DNA of 64,000 bases, taken from JAHIKV01 sp963733145 (GTDB taxonomy: Bacteria; Planctomycetota; Planctomycetia; Pirellulales; Thermoguttaceae). This document shows positions 26,021-35,858 of this stretch, piece after piece (the stretch's first letter is position 1; each line of letters opens with the position of its first letter). A program made the translations under genes and the position numbers. Location of the stretch: positions 248,001 to 312,000 of the forward strand of contig CAVTCJ010000013.1 in NCBI GenBank assembly GCA_963733145.1, given 5' to 3'. The notes beneath the pieces are model-generated. The model was not told where the DNA came from. It worked only from the letters and a program-made list of their open reading frames with translations, and made no database searches.

Positions 26021-26679
26021 ATGTCCACCGTCGAAAACATTCCGCTAGAGCAGCGTTTTCTGCTGCACGGCGTTTCCTGGCGGATTTATCAGGATTTGCG
26101 CGACGCCCCGGAGAACGAACACGTCCGCATGACCTATCAGGGAGGAGACCTGGAAATGATGGCGCCGTCGAAGTCGCACGAGCAATATGCTTCCCTGATC
26201 GACCGGCTGCTTCACGTGTGGACGTTGGAACGCGGCATCGATATCCAAAGTTGCCGCACGATGACTTGCAAGCGAGAGGACTTGCGGCGCGGTTTCGAGC
26301 CGGACAACTGCTACTACGTCGCCAACGAGGCGCTGGTGCGCAACCATCCGGAACTGGACTTGACGGTCGATCCGCCGCCCGATCTGGCGGTCGAGGTCGA
26401 TCTGAGCGGCAAAGGAAGAGACAAGTTGGCGGTTTATGCCGCCTTCGGCGTGCCCGAGGTGTGGTGGTTCGACGGACGAAGGTTGCAGGTTTCGTTCTCC
26501 AACACAAAGCCGCGGCCGTCGACGGCGCCGCGGAAAAACAATACGAGGAGCGGCAATCCAGTGTCAGTTTTCCCGGCCTGCCGCTTTCAGAAATTGAACG
26601 AGTTTTGGCAATACTGGGCACGGACAGCGAGACCAAGTTGGTCAGGGCGTTCCGCGATTGGGTGCGGGCACATATATAA
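26021..26679 (+). CDS. Uma2 family endonuclease (DUF820), one frameshift
   Basis: The N-terminal 155 residues match DUF820: F-L-L-H-G-V-S-W-R-I-Y, M-T-Y-Q-G-G-D-L-E-M-M-A-P-S-K-S-H-E, F-E-P-D-N-C-Y-Y-V, P-P-D-L-A-V-E-V-D and K-L-A-V-Y-A-A-F-G-V-P-E-V-W-W-F-D-G-R. After L-Q-V near 26490 the frame must shift by one base (a missing base in the GTTTCG run) to recover F-V-L-Q-H-K-A-A-A-V and the rest through R-D-W-V-R-A-H-I. ATG 26021 is in good context after a GAGG. The family is a PD-(D/E)XK fold of unknown role. Confidence 0.85.
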
Positions 26680-26784
26680 ATCCACGCTACTTATCGCTTC
26701 GCCACCACGAAGATTACGATTCCCTTGCCGTCGTCGATCCGTTTGAATAACACTCAACAGCGTCTCTTCCAGTGGAGTGTATGG

Positions 26785-27372
26785 ATGAATAAATTGTCTA
26801 CCCGGAAATGGATTATATGCGCCATAGGCTGTATTCTGATTGTCAATTTGCTTATATTCCTAACATTGCCGCATATTATCTCGCACTACGACGACCTGCG
26901 CACCCAAGCCCTTCACAAGTGGCTCTTGGAACGTCAACCGTTTCTAGCAGCCGCAATGAAAGTTCCAGGCGCTACGGTGGATTCAAAACAGGTTGGCCAG
27001 GCAGGATCCCGCGGCCCGACGGCGCCGGAATTGACCTATCTCGTGCTCGATCGGCACGACGAATACTTGCTTATCGCCTGGTATCGCCTGCGACTCGACG
27101 CTGACGACAAACCCAAGGATATTGAATTATCCTTTTTTCGATGTTTGAACCTTCGGAATTCGGCGGTCAACTCTGACACAGATACCGCAGAAAGGCATTA
27201 CTTCGGCGTATTTATTGACGAAACGTCTTTCGCTTCGGCAGTCGATAATCTGACGAAGAACGACAGAGTATCGTCGCAACTTCGCGCTCGAATGGCTTCG
27301 GACAGCCGAGTCATGGCAGGTTATATGGTCAAGTACGATCCTTATGCTCGGTTCTTGCCTGAAAACAAGTAG
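26785..27372 (+). CDS. Single-pass membrane protein, unknown function
   Basis: A 195-residue protein from ATG 26785 has one hydrophobic N-terminal helix (W-I-I-C-A-I-G-C-I-L-I-V-N-L-L-I-F-L-T-L) and a soluble remainder with no family that I recognise. Codon use is less G/C-biased than the surrounding genes, suggesting recent acquisition. A longer form starting at 26725 is possible but overlaps the Uma2 end region. It is followed by treZ after a 63-base gap. Confidence 0.6.
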   Translation: MNKLSTRKWIICAIGCILIVNLLIFLTLPHIISHYDDLRTQALHKWLLERQPFLAAAMKVPGATVDSKQVGQAGSRGPTAPELTYLVLDRHDEYLLIAWYRLRLDADDKPKDIELSFFRCLNLRNSAVNSDTDTAERHYFGVFIDETSFASAVDNLTKNDRVSSQLRARMASDSRVMAGYMVKYDPYARFLPENK

Positions 27373-27435
27373 GTTGTCTCGCCTACGCACGGAAAATATA
27401 ACTTTCAGAACGTTCCGTTCGCCCTCTCCTGAAAC

Positions 27436-29368
27436 ATGACCGACGAACCGAACCACAAACCCCAGGGCGCTTCGCTTCAGCCGGACGGGAGCGTCGTCTG
27501 GCGGGTCTGGGCACCGAGGTCGGAACGAGTCGCGCTGGTCACGTGGCCCGATGGGAAGCGCGTCGAAACGGCGATGAACGCCGAGGGGTTCGGATATTTC
27601 GCGTGCCGTCAATCGGGCGTCGGCGAGGGTTTGCGCTACGCCTACCGCTTGGACGACGGCGGCGAATATCCCGATCCCGCCACGCGCTGGCAGCCGGACG
27701 GCGTGCATCGCCCCTCGGCCCTCTGGTTTCCGACCGATTACGAATGGGGCGACGGCGGCTGGCGGGGCGTGCCGCGCAAGGACCTGGTCATTTACGAACT
27801 GCACGTCGGCACGTTCACGCCCGAGGGCACCTTCGCGGCGATCGTTCCCCGGCTCGGGCAACTCCGCGAACTGGGCGTCACGGCGATCGAACTGATGCCG
27901 GTGGCCCAATTCTCCGGCGAGCGGAACTGGGGCTACGACGGCGTGCATCCCTTCGCCGTGCAAAACAGCTACGGCGGCCCGCGCGAGTTGCAGCGGCTGG
28001 TCGACGCCGCCCATCGGGCCGGACTGGCCGTGCTGATCGACGCGGTCTACAACCATTTCGGGCCGGAGGGGAATTACACCAGCCTGTTCGGACCTTACGA
28101 GACCGACCGCTATCGGACGCCGTGGGGCCAGGCGATCAATTTCGACGGCCCGGACAGCGATCCCGTGCGGCGGTTCGTCATCGACAACGCCCTCGATTGG
28201 GTCCGCGATTTTCACGCCGACGGCCTGCGGCTGGACGCGGTCCACGCGATCTACGATTTCTCCGCCCGGCACATCCTCGCCGAATTGCAGGACGAGGTGC
28301 AGGCGGAAGCCGCCCGGGCGGGCCGCGTCGTCCACGTAATCGCCGAGAGCGACCTGAACGACGTGCGGCTGGTCTTGCCGCCGGAGCGCGGCGGCGACGG
28401 CCTGGACGCCGCCTGGAGCGACGATTTCCATCACTGCGTCCACACTCTGTTGACCGGCGAGCGGGACGGATACTATCAGGACTTCGGCCGCGCGGAGCAG
28501 CTCGCCAAGGCGTACAACGACGTGTACGTTTACGACGGCCGCTACAGCCCCCTGCGGCGCCGGCGGCACGGCAACCGGGTGGGCGACACCGATCGGACGC
28601 GGTTCGTCGTCGCCATTCAGAATCACGACCAGGTAGGCAATCGGGCCCTGGGCGAGCGGCTCACCGCGCTGCTCCGCCCGCGGCGCAGCGGTTGGCCTGC
28701 GGGCTGCTGCTGGTCTCGCCCTGCGTGCCGCTGCTGTGGATGGGCGAGGAATACGGCGAGACGCGGCCCTTCCTCTTCTTCACCTCGTTCGGCGATCCGA
28801 AGTTGGTCGAGGCGGTCCGCCGCGGCCGGCGGGAGGAGTTCGCCGCGCTCGATTTCAGTTGGGGCGAGGAGATTCCCGATCCACATTCGCCCGAGACGTT
28901 TCAAGCCGCGAAGCTGCAATGGGACTGGACCTCGCCCGCGGCGTCGGCGCGGCGGCGGTTGTACGCCGACCTGCTGGCGGCCCGGCGCGATTGGCCGGCG
29001 CTCCGCGATCGGTCGAATACTGTTGCCCATGCGGAAACGTTTGACGCCTCCCGTTTAGCGGCCGCCGGCACGGCGGCCTACAGCCGCCATCGGAGCCGCC
29101 GTGCCGGCGGCTGCTAAACGGGAGGCGGCGGCCGCTAAACGGGAAAACGTCGTGCTGATAATCGAACGCGGCAGCGAGCCGAAACTGACGGTTTGTGCGA
29201 ACCTTGCCGACAGAGCCATGCCGCTGCCGGCTGAATTCGCAGGAGCAAACGCTACTGTTGAGCACCGAGGCCCTCCGCTACGGCGGCCGGCGCGACACGG
29301 ATCGACCGATCGACCAACTGCTCCCTTACGAAATGCTCTTCTTCGCACCCCAGGGGCACACGCCATGA
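27436..29368 (+). pseudogene. treZ: Malto-oligosyltrehalose trehalohydrolase, interrupted by a repeat and frameshifts
   Basis: The start M-T-D-E-P-N-H-K-P-Q-G-A-S-L and the CBM48/GH13 body (V-W-R-V-W-A-P, Y-E-L-H-V-G-T-F-T, N-W-G-Y-D-G-V, D-A-V-Y-N-H-F-G-P-E-G-N-Y and F-H-A-D-G-L-R-L-D-A-V-H for catalytic Asp) match TreZ. Near 28670 one base is missing, after which W-M-G-E-E-Y-G-E continues. At 29050-29148 a B-family palindrome interrupts the frame, and near 29238 an extra base precedes the true C-terminus L-L-L-S-T-E-A-L-R-Y-G-G ... P-Y-E-M-L-F-F-A-P-Q-G. TreZ releases trehalose from maltooligosyl trehalose. The stop overlaps treY start by 4 bases. Whether it is broken in vivo or only in this assembly is open. 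Confidence 0.88.
29050..29148. repeat. B-family palindromic repeat inside treZ
   Basis: CGTTTAGCGGCCGCCGGCAC is followed by its inverse GTGCCGGCGGCTGCTAAACG and a second partial copy (GGCGGCCGCTAAACGGG). It lies between W-P-A-L-R-D-R and E-N-V-V-L-I-I-E-R-G of treZ. In one frame it is fully open (A-A-A-K-R-E-A-A-A-A-K-R); in the incoming frame it ends at TAA, so at least one extra indel is needed to read through. Confidence 0.85.
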
Positions 29369-32300
29369 ACGATCCGCGCGGCTTAATCGACGAGATCGTC
29401 GCCGAGGTGCGGCGGACCATTGCCGAGCGCCGCGGCCGGCCGCAGTCCGCCTACCGGGTGCAATTCGACCGCGAGGGCCGCACCTTCCACGACGCGGCGG
29501 CGCTGGTCCCCTATTTCCACGACCTGGGCATCAGCCACGTCTATGCCTCGCCGTGCCTGAAGGCCGCCACCGGCAGCCCGCACGGCTACGACGTGGTCGA
29601 TTATGGCCGGCTCAATCCCGAATTGGGCGGCGACGAGGGTTACGCGGCGCTGACCGCCGCGCTCAGCCGGCACGGCATGGGACTGATCCAGGACATCGTC
29701 CCCAACCACATGGGAATCGTTGCCGCCGAAAACGCCTGGTGGAACGACGTCCTGGAAAACGGCCCCGGCTCGCCCTACGCCCATTATTTCGACATCGACT
29801 GGCATCCGGTGAAAGCGGAACTGAGCGGCAAAGTGCTGCTGCCGATGCTGGGCGGTCAATACGGCGAGGTCCTCGAATCGGGCCAGTTGCGCGTGGAGTT
29901 CCAGGAGGGGGCCTTTTTCGTCCGCTATTTCCAACATCGCCTCCCCCTCGATCCGCGCACCTATCCGACCATTCTCACCCATCGGCTCGACGATCTCAAA
30001 GAGACGCTGGAGGCCGAGTCCGATGAGCTGCGCGAGATGGAAAGCATCCTCACCGCCCTGGAATATCTCCCTTCCGCCACCGACGCCGAACCGCTGCGGG
30101 CGACTGAGCGTCAGCGGGAGAAGGAGGTCATCAAGGGGCGCTGCGGCGGCTGGCCGGAGACTCAGCGCCGATCACCGAGTTTATCGAGCGAAACCTGAGC
30201 GAACTGAACGGCACGCCGGACGACCCGCGGAGCTTCGATCGGCTGGACGCTTTGCTCAGCGCCCAGGTCTATCGCCTGTCGCACTGGAAGGCGGCCTCGG
30301 ACGAGGTGAACTACCGCCGCTTCTTCGACATCAACGAATTGGCGGCCGTCTGCACCGAAGACCCGGCGGTCTTCGACCTGATCCACCAACTCCTCTTCGA
30401 GATGCTGGTCCGCGGCGACGTGGCCGGGCTGCGCGTCGACCACATCGACGGACTGTTCGACCCGCTGGAATATCTCTGGCGGCTTCAGTGGGGATACCTG
30501 AAGGCGTTGGGACGTGCAGCCCACCGGCGGATTGTCGAGCAGCGAACTCAAATCAATTACGTAGCACAGTCGCCCTCGGCTGTGCCGGGCGGGACTGCCC
30601 AGTCGCCCTCGGCTGTGCCGGGCGGGACTGCCCAGCCGAGGGCGGCTGGGCTACATGAGGAGACGGTTTCCAAGCCCTCGGAAGTTGTTGCCTGGGAGGC
30701 GGTCGAAGCAGAGGTTCTCGGCGAGTTGCGGCTGGTGTTCGGCGGACTGCCGCTGCCCGAGTTGGTCCTGGATGGCGTGCCGGAGGCCGAAAAAGATGCC
30801 GGAGAGGGCAAGGAGCCGATCGAGGACAACTCCAGCGGCACCGGACGCGATCCGCCCTCACCCCCAGCCCCTCTCCCAAAAGGAGAGGGGAGTAACTTTG
30901 CCTACGCCCAGCCGGTCGGCGACCTGCCGCTCTATGTGATCGTGGAAAAGATACTCAGTTCGAGCGAGGCGTTGCCAGAGCCCTGGCCCGTCGCCGGGAC
31001 CACCGGCTACGACTTCCTCAATCCGGTCAACCGCATGTTGGTCGATCGCGGCGGGCTGCGTGAATTGCTGAAAAATTACAAGCGGTTCACCGGCCAGCAG
31101 ACCGACTTCGCCGAACTGACGCACCGGGCGCGGCTGCTGATTCTGCGGGTGGCCATGTCCAGCGAGCTGCAACTGCTCGCCCACCGGTTGAATCGCATTT
31201 CCGAACGTCACCGGCGGACGCGCGATTTCACGCTGAACAGTCTGCGGCTGGCGCTGCGTGAAATCCTCACCTGCTTTCCCGAATACCGCACCTACATCCG
31301 CCGGGGGCTGGTCTCGGAACGCGACCGGCACGTGATTCATCGGGCGACGGCCCAGGCCAAGCGGCGCAATCCCGCCCGCGACGCCGCCCTGTTCGACCTA
31401 ATCCGCGGCGTGCTGCTGCTGGAGCAGCCGCCGGACCTGGACGACGTGGGCCGCGGCGAGCGCGACCTGTTCGTCGGCCGCTTCCAGCAGGTCACCAGCC
31501 CGCTGGTCGCCAAGGGGATCGAGGACACGGCCTTCTACCAATATCTGCCGCTGGCCTCGTTGAACGAGGTGGGCGGCGATCCGCTCAGCGGCGCCGGCAC
31601 GACGGCCGATTTCCACGCCGAAAACCTCCGCCGCCTCGAGCAGCGCCCCGCTTCGTTCATCACCACCACCACGCACGACGCCAAGCGGAGCGAAGACGTG
31701 CGGGCGCGGATCAACGTGATCTCCGAAATCCCGCGACAGTGGCGGTCGGCTGTCAATCGCTGGTCGCGGCTGAACCGCCGCCACCGCCGCGAGGTGGATG
31801 GGCAGCCGGCGCCGAGCCGCAACGACGAGTATCTCCTCTATCAGACGCTGCTGGGCGCCTGGCCGCTCGCTCCGCCGAACGCCGAGTCGTGGCCGAGGTT
31901 CGTCGAGCGGATTCGGACGTACATGGAGAAGGCCACCCGCGAGGCGAAGCAGCGGACCAGTTGGATCAACCCCCACGAGGACTACGACGCCGCAGTCCGC
32001 GATTTCGTGGCCGCCGCGCTGGCCGACAATCCGAAGAACCGCTTTTTGGCCGAGTTTCGCGCGTTCGAGGAGGGCGTGGTCAATTTCGGGCTGTACTCCG
32101 CCCTGTCGCAGACGCTGTTGAAGCTGACCTCGCCCGGCGTGCCCGACATTTACCAGGGTCAGGAATTGTGGGAGTTCTGCCTGGTCGATCCCGACAACCG
32201 CCGGCCGGTCGATTTCGACCGCCGCAAGTGGCTGCTGGCCGAGATTCAAGCCGTCTTGGCGTCCGGGCCGGAGGAGTGGCTGAAGCTGGCCCGCTATTTG

Positions 32301-32747
32301 GCCGAAAATCCCCGCGACGACCGCCTGAAGCTGCTGGTCACGTGGCGGGCGTTGCATTTCCGCCGCCGTGCGGGCGATTTGTTCCGGCTGGGCCGCTACG
32401 AGCCGCTGGCGGCCGAGGGTTTTGCCGCCGAGCACGTCTGTGCGTTCGCCTGGCGGCGGACGCCCGATGATGGAACGCCGGAAGAGACGGCGGTAGTCGT
32501 GGTCCCCCGGCTACTGGCCCGGCTGGCGGCGCAGTTTTTCGAGGAACCGCACGATCCCTGGCGGCCGCTGGGCGAAGCGGTGTGGCGCGATACGCGGCTG
32601 CCGATTGCCGCCCTCTCGACGGATCGCCCGTTGACGAATATCTTTACCGGGCGGCCGTGCCCGGTTGACGGCAATGGTATTATTCTGGCGGACGTATTTT
32701 CCGATTTCCCGGTGGCGGTGTTGAGCAATTGCGAAGAGGGCCGATGA
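29365..32747 (+). CDS. treY: Malto-oligosyltrehalose synthase (one frameshift, two in-frame repeats)
   Basis: The GH13 family protein (~1126 residues when joined) shows Y-R-V-Q-F, G-I-S-H-V-Y-A-S-P, G-Y-D-V-V-D, D-I-V-P-N-H-M-G, L-R-V-D-H-I-D-G-L (catalytic Asp) and V-P-D-I-Y-Q-G-Q-E-L-W. One base is missing near 30137-30142 (V-I-K-G-R), after which R-L-A-G-D-S-A continues. Two repeats are read through in frame at 30563-30655 and 30851-30895, making it longer than usual (~850-1000). It forms maltooligosyl trehalose from maltodextrin and works with TreZ. It overlaps treZ by ATGA and mntH by ATGA, an operon. Confidence 0.92.
30563..30655. repeat. I-family palindromic repeats inside treY
   Basis: Two direct copies of CAGTCGCCCTCGGCTGTGCC...GGACTGCC are followed by the inverse CAGCCGAGGGCGGCTGGGCT. 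They are read as S-P-S-A-V-P-G-G-T-A-Q twice, then P-R-A-A-G. The family also lies between cysT and cysW (40154-40218). Confidence 0.9.
30851..30895. repeat. E-family palindromic repeat inside treY
   Basis: CCCCAGCCCCTCTCCCAAAA followed by GGAGAGGGGAG is the common E unit. The treY frame reads it as P-P-A-P-L-P-K-G-E-G, between D-R-D-P-P-S-P-like low-complexity sequence and Y-A-Q-P-V. Confidence 0.88.
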
Positions 32748-34186
32748 GCAAAAAGCGGAAAGACCGACGAAAACACGTTGAACACGCCGACCGCGCCGCT
32801 GCGCCGGCCGGTGGCGATTCGTCGGTCGGCCGCCGCTCGCTGGAAGAGGTCCACGGCAGCGTCGAATTGCCCGACCACAAGGCCGGATTCCTGCGGCAGT
32901 GGTGGGTCTTCTCGGGACCGGCCATCCTGGTCAGCGTCGGCTACATGGACCCCGGCAACTGGGGAACCGATCTGCAAGGCGGAGCCCAATTCAAGTACGG
33001 ACTGCTGTGGGTCGTGGGCATGGCCAGCCTGATGGCGGTCGTCTTGCAGGTGATTGCCGCCCGGATGGGCGTCGTCACCGGCAAGGACCTGGCCCAGGGC
33101 TGCCGCGACTGGCTGCCCCGCTGGACCCGCTGGCCCAACTGGCTGCTCTGCGAAGTGGCCATCGCCGCCTGCGACCTGGCCGAGGTGCTGGGCAGCGCCG
33201 TCGCGCTGAACCTGTTGTTCCACATCCCCTTGATCTGGGCGGTGATCATCACCGGCCTGGACGTGCTGATAATCCTCGGCCTGCAGCGCTACGGAATGCG
33301 GACCATCGAAGCCGTCGTGCTGGTCCTGGTGGCCACCATCAGCATCTGCTATTTCATCGAGATTTTCGTCTTTCCGCAGACGCGGCCGAGCTTTGCCGAG
33401 ATGGGGGCCGCGCTGATTAGCCCCAGCATTCGGCAGGCGGGCATGATCTACGTGGCCATCGGCATCATCGGCGCCACGGTGATGCCCCACAACCTCTATC
33501 TGCATACCGCGCTGGTCCAAACCCGCCGCATCGGCAAGGACGAGCGGTCGGTCCGCCGCGCCATCCGCTTCAACACGCTCGACTCGGTCGTGGCGCTGTC
33601 GGCGGCGTTTTTCGTCAACGCCGCGATCATGGTCCTGGCGGCGGTCGTCTTTTTCGGCAAGGACAGCGTCACGATTCCCGGCGGACAGGTGATCCAGTTC
33701 AGCCCCGACAGCGACTGGATTCGCATCGCCTATCTGACGCTGGCGCCGCTGCTGGGAACGGTCGCCGCCAGCACGTTGTTCGCCGTGGCCCTGTTCGCCA
33801 GCGGGCAGAGCAGCACCATCACCGGCACGCTGGCCGGGCAGGTGGTGATGGAAGGCTTCATGCACTGGCGGATTTCGCCCTGGGTGCGGCGGCTGATTAC
33901 CCGGCTGCTGGCCATCCTGCCGGCGATCTTCGTGATCGGCGTCCGCGGCGACAGCAGCGTGACCGAGCTGCTGACGCTCAGTCAGGTGGTGCTGGCCCTG
34001 CAACTTCCCTTCGCCATGTTTCCGCTGTTGCTGTTCGCCTCTTCGCGGAAGCGGATGGGCCGCTGGAAACTGGGCTGGTTTCTGCTGCTCGCCGGCTGGG
34101 GGAGCGCGCTGCTGATTACCGCGATGGACGCTTACGGATTGCCCTCCTCGCTACGGGAGGCCTGGAGAATTATTTTCGGGGGATGA
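32744..34186 (+). CDS. mntH: NRAMP family divalent metal transporter
   Basis: The 480-residue protein has ~11 TM segments and the NRAMP signatures: M-D-P-G-N-W in TM1 (D-P-G-N metal site) and V-M-P-H-N-L-Y-L-H in TM6 (the M-P-H-N consensus). An extra polar N-terminal tail of ~50 residues (K-K-R-K-D-R-R-K) precedes TM1. It should import Mn(II), Fe(II) or similar ions with protons. ATG overlaps the treY stop, so it may be co-transcribed. Manganese specificity is inference. Confidence 0.85.
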   Translation: MSKKRKDRRKHVEHADRAAAPAGGDSSVGRRSLEEVHGSVELPDHKAGFLRQWWVFSGPAILVSVGYMDPGNWGTDLQGGAQFKYGLLWVVGMASLMAVVLQVIAARMGVVTGKDLAQGCRDWLPRWTRWPNWLLCEVAIAACDLAEVLGSAVALNLLFHIPLIWAVIITGLDVLIILGLQRYGMRTIEAVVLVLVATISICYFIEIFVFPQTRPSFAEMGAALISPSIRQAGMIYVAIGIIGATVMPHNLYLHTALVQTRRIGKDERSVRRAIRFNTLDSVVALSAAFFVNAAIMVLAAVVFFGKDSVTIPGGQVIQFSPDSDWIRIAYLTLAPLLGTVAASTLFAVALFASGQSSTITGTLAGQVVMEGFMHWRISPWVRRLITRLLAILPAIFVIGVRGDSSVTELLTLSQVVLALQLPFAMFPLLLFASSRKRMGRWKLGWFLLLAGWGSALLITAMDAYGLPSSLREAWRIIFGG

Positions 34187-34237
34187 CGCAGTTCGTCACA
34201 TAAGTAACTATTAAAGAATCAGTTGGCGACATTTATT

Positions 34238-34293
34238 GTGGTGCAGGCGTCTCGCCTGCCCAACCGATGCAGGCGAGACGCCTGCACCACAAA
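34238..34293. repeat. Palindromic repeat, H family
   Basis: GTGGTGCAGGCGTCTCGCCT and its reverse complement AGGCGAGACGCCTGCACCAC form a hairpin between mntH and the universal stress protein gene. A half copy occurs near 5339. Confidence 0.9.
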
Positions 34294-34313
34294 AGCCCTA
34301 AAGGGAACTTCCC

Positions 34314-34733
34314 ATGTACGCTAAAATCCTCATCACGCTGGACGCCACCCGCACCGATCGGGCGATTATCGAGCACATTAAGAAGCTGGCAAAATACATG
34401 GGCAGCCGCGTGGTCCTGATGCACGTCGCCACCGGCGCCGCGGCGCAATGGCACGGCGAGGAGGCCGCCGGCGAGGAGGTCGAGGAGGGCCGGGTTTATC
34501 TGGAGGGCGTGAAAGCCGAGTTCGAGGCCCTCGAAATCCCCGTCACCACGGAACTCGCCTACGGCGCCCATCCGGCCAAGGAAATCGTCAAATGGGTCAA
34601 CAACAACGGCTGCGACCTGGTGGCCATGAGCACCCACGGCCACCGCATGTTGGGCGACCTCTTCCTAGGCACCACCGCCCACGAAGTGCGGCACAGCCTA
34701 AGTGTGCCGATACTGTTGCTGCGGGCGACGTGA
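34314..34733 (+). CDS. Universal stress protein (UspA family)
   Basis: The 139-residue protein fits the USP fold: Y-A-K-I-L-I-T-L-D at the start, L-M-H-V for the second strand, and at the end C-D-L-V-A-M-S-T-H-G-H-x-x-x-G-D-L-F-L-G-T-T-A-H-E-V-R-H, the G-(2x)-G-(9x)-G-like ATP-binding pattern. It may bind ATP and act in stress survival. Convergent with cysA, 1 base apart from its stop; no regulator is adjacent. Confidence 0.9.
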   Translation: MYAKILITLDATRTDRAIIEHIKKLAKYMGSRVVLMHVATGAAAQWHGEEAAGEEVEEGRVYLEGVKAEFEALEIPVTTELAYGAHPAKEIVKWVNNNGCDLVAMSTHGHRMLGDLFLGTTAHEVRHSLSVPILLLRAT

Positions 34734-34734
34734 A

Positions 34735-35808
34735 TCACCGCGGCGATTCGTCGGCGAAAACCTTTACGTCGCGGGGCGTGACGTAGACCGTGCTGCCGGG
34801 CGCGATGTTCAGCGAGCGGTAGCGCTCCTGCGACAACTCGGCGCAGAGCGGCTCGCCCGAGGCGGCCTGCAACTCCAGCCGCACCTTCGGACCGGCGGAA
34901 TGGATCCGCGTGACCACCGCCTGCAGCGCGGGATGGCCGTTCCGCTCGACGGCCACGTCCAGTTCGTGCGGGCGGACGAACACCCGCGCCGCTTGGGCCG
35001 GGGCGCCGGCGTGTTCGGGCGAGTCCCAGGCGAGGGTCGAAAAATGGACCTTGCCCCCCTCCAACCGCCCGTGGAAAAAGTTCACCTGCCCGAGAAACTT
35101 CACCACGAACTCCGTGGCCGGATGGTGAAAGACCTCGTCGGGCGTGCCGATCTGCTCGATCCGCCCCGCGTTCATCACCAACACCCGGTCGGCCAACTCC
35201 AATGCCTCGTCCTGATCGTGCGTGACGAAGACGCTGGTCAGGTGAATCTCGTCGTGCAGCCGGCGGAGCCACTGCCGCAACTCCTGCCGCACCCGGGCGT
35301 CGAGCGCCCCGAACGGCTCGTCCAACAGCAGCACCTTCGGCTCGATGGCCAGCGCCCGGGCCAGGGCGACCCGCTGCCGCTGCCCGCCCGAGAGTTGGTG
35401 CGGATAGCGGTTGGCCATGCTCTCCAGTTGCACGAGCGTCAGCAGCCGCATGACCTTGTACTTGATGAGGCTCCGCGTCGGCCGCTGCCCTTTCGGCCGC
35501 ACCCGCAGCCCGAAGGCCACGTTCTCGAACACCGTCATGTGGCGGAACAGGGCGTAGTGCTGGAAAACGAAGCCGACCTGCCGGCTGCCCGCCCGCTGCC
35601 GGGCGACGTCCTCATCGTGGAAGAGGATGGCCCCGCTGCCGGCGTCCGGCTCCTCGAGTCCGGCGATGATCCGCAGCAGGGTCGTCTTGCCCGAGCCCGA
35701 CGGCCCCAACAGCGCGACCAACTCGCCGGTCGCCACACTGAGGCTGACGTCCGTCAGCGCGGTGAACGTGCCGAAGGTTTTCGTGATGTTGCGGACTTCG
35801 ATGCCCAT
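34735..35808 (-). CDS. cysA: Sulfate ABC transporter ATP-binding protein
   Basis: The 357-residue protein has the CysA layout: Walker A G-P-S-G-S-G-K-T near 34-41, Q-loop F-V-F-Q-H-Y, signature L-S-G-G-Q-R-Q-R, Walker B V-L-L-L-D-E-P-F-G-A-L-D and the switch histidine in V-T-H-D-Q, then a C-terminal TOBE-type domain. It drives sulfate/thiosulfate uptake with CysT and CysW. ATG 35808 is right; the longer start at 35862 has no RBS. It is separated from cysW by the restriction/Fic block, which breaks an otherwise continuous operon. A copy of its first ~88 bases stands at 36978-37065. Confidence 0.93.
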   Translation of the reverse strand: MGIEVRNITKTFGTFTALTDVSLSVATGELVALLGPSGSGKTTLLRIIAGLEEPDAGSGAILFHDEDVARQRAGSRQVGFVFQHYALFRHMTVFENVAFGLRVRPKGQRPTRSLIKYKVMRLLTLVQLESMANRYPHQLSGGQRQRVALARALAIEPKVLLLDEPFGALDARVRQELRQWLRRLHDEIHLTSVFVTHDQDEALELADRVLVMNAGRIEQIGTPDEVFHHPATEFVVKFLGQVNFFHGRLEGGKVHFSTLAWDSPEHAGAPAQAARVFVRPHELDVAVERNGHPALQAVVTRIHSAGPKVRLELQAASGEPLCAELSQERYRSLNIAPGSTVYVTPRDVKVFADESPR

Positions 35809-35858
35809 GCGGTTCCTATAATGTGGGGGGTGCTGTCGTGTCGTCAATGCCGCTGATG

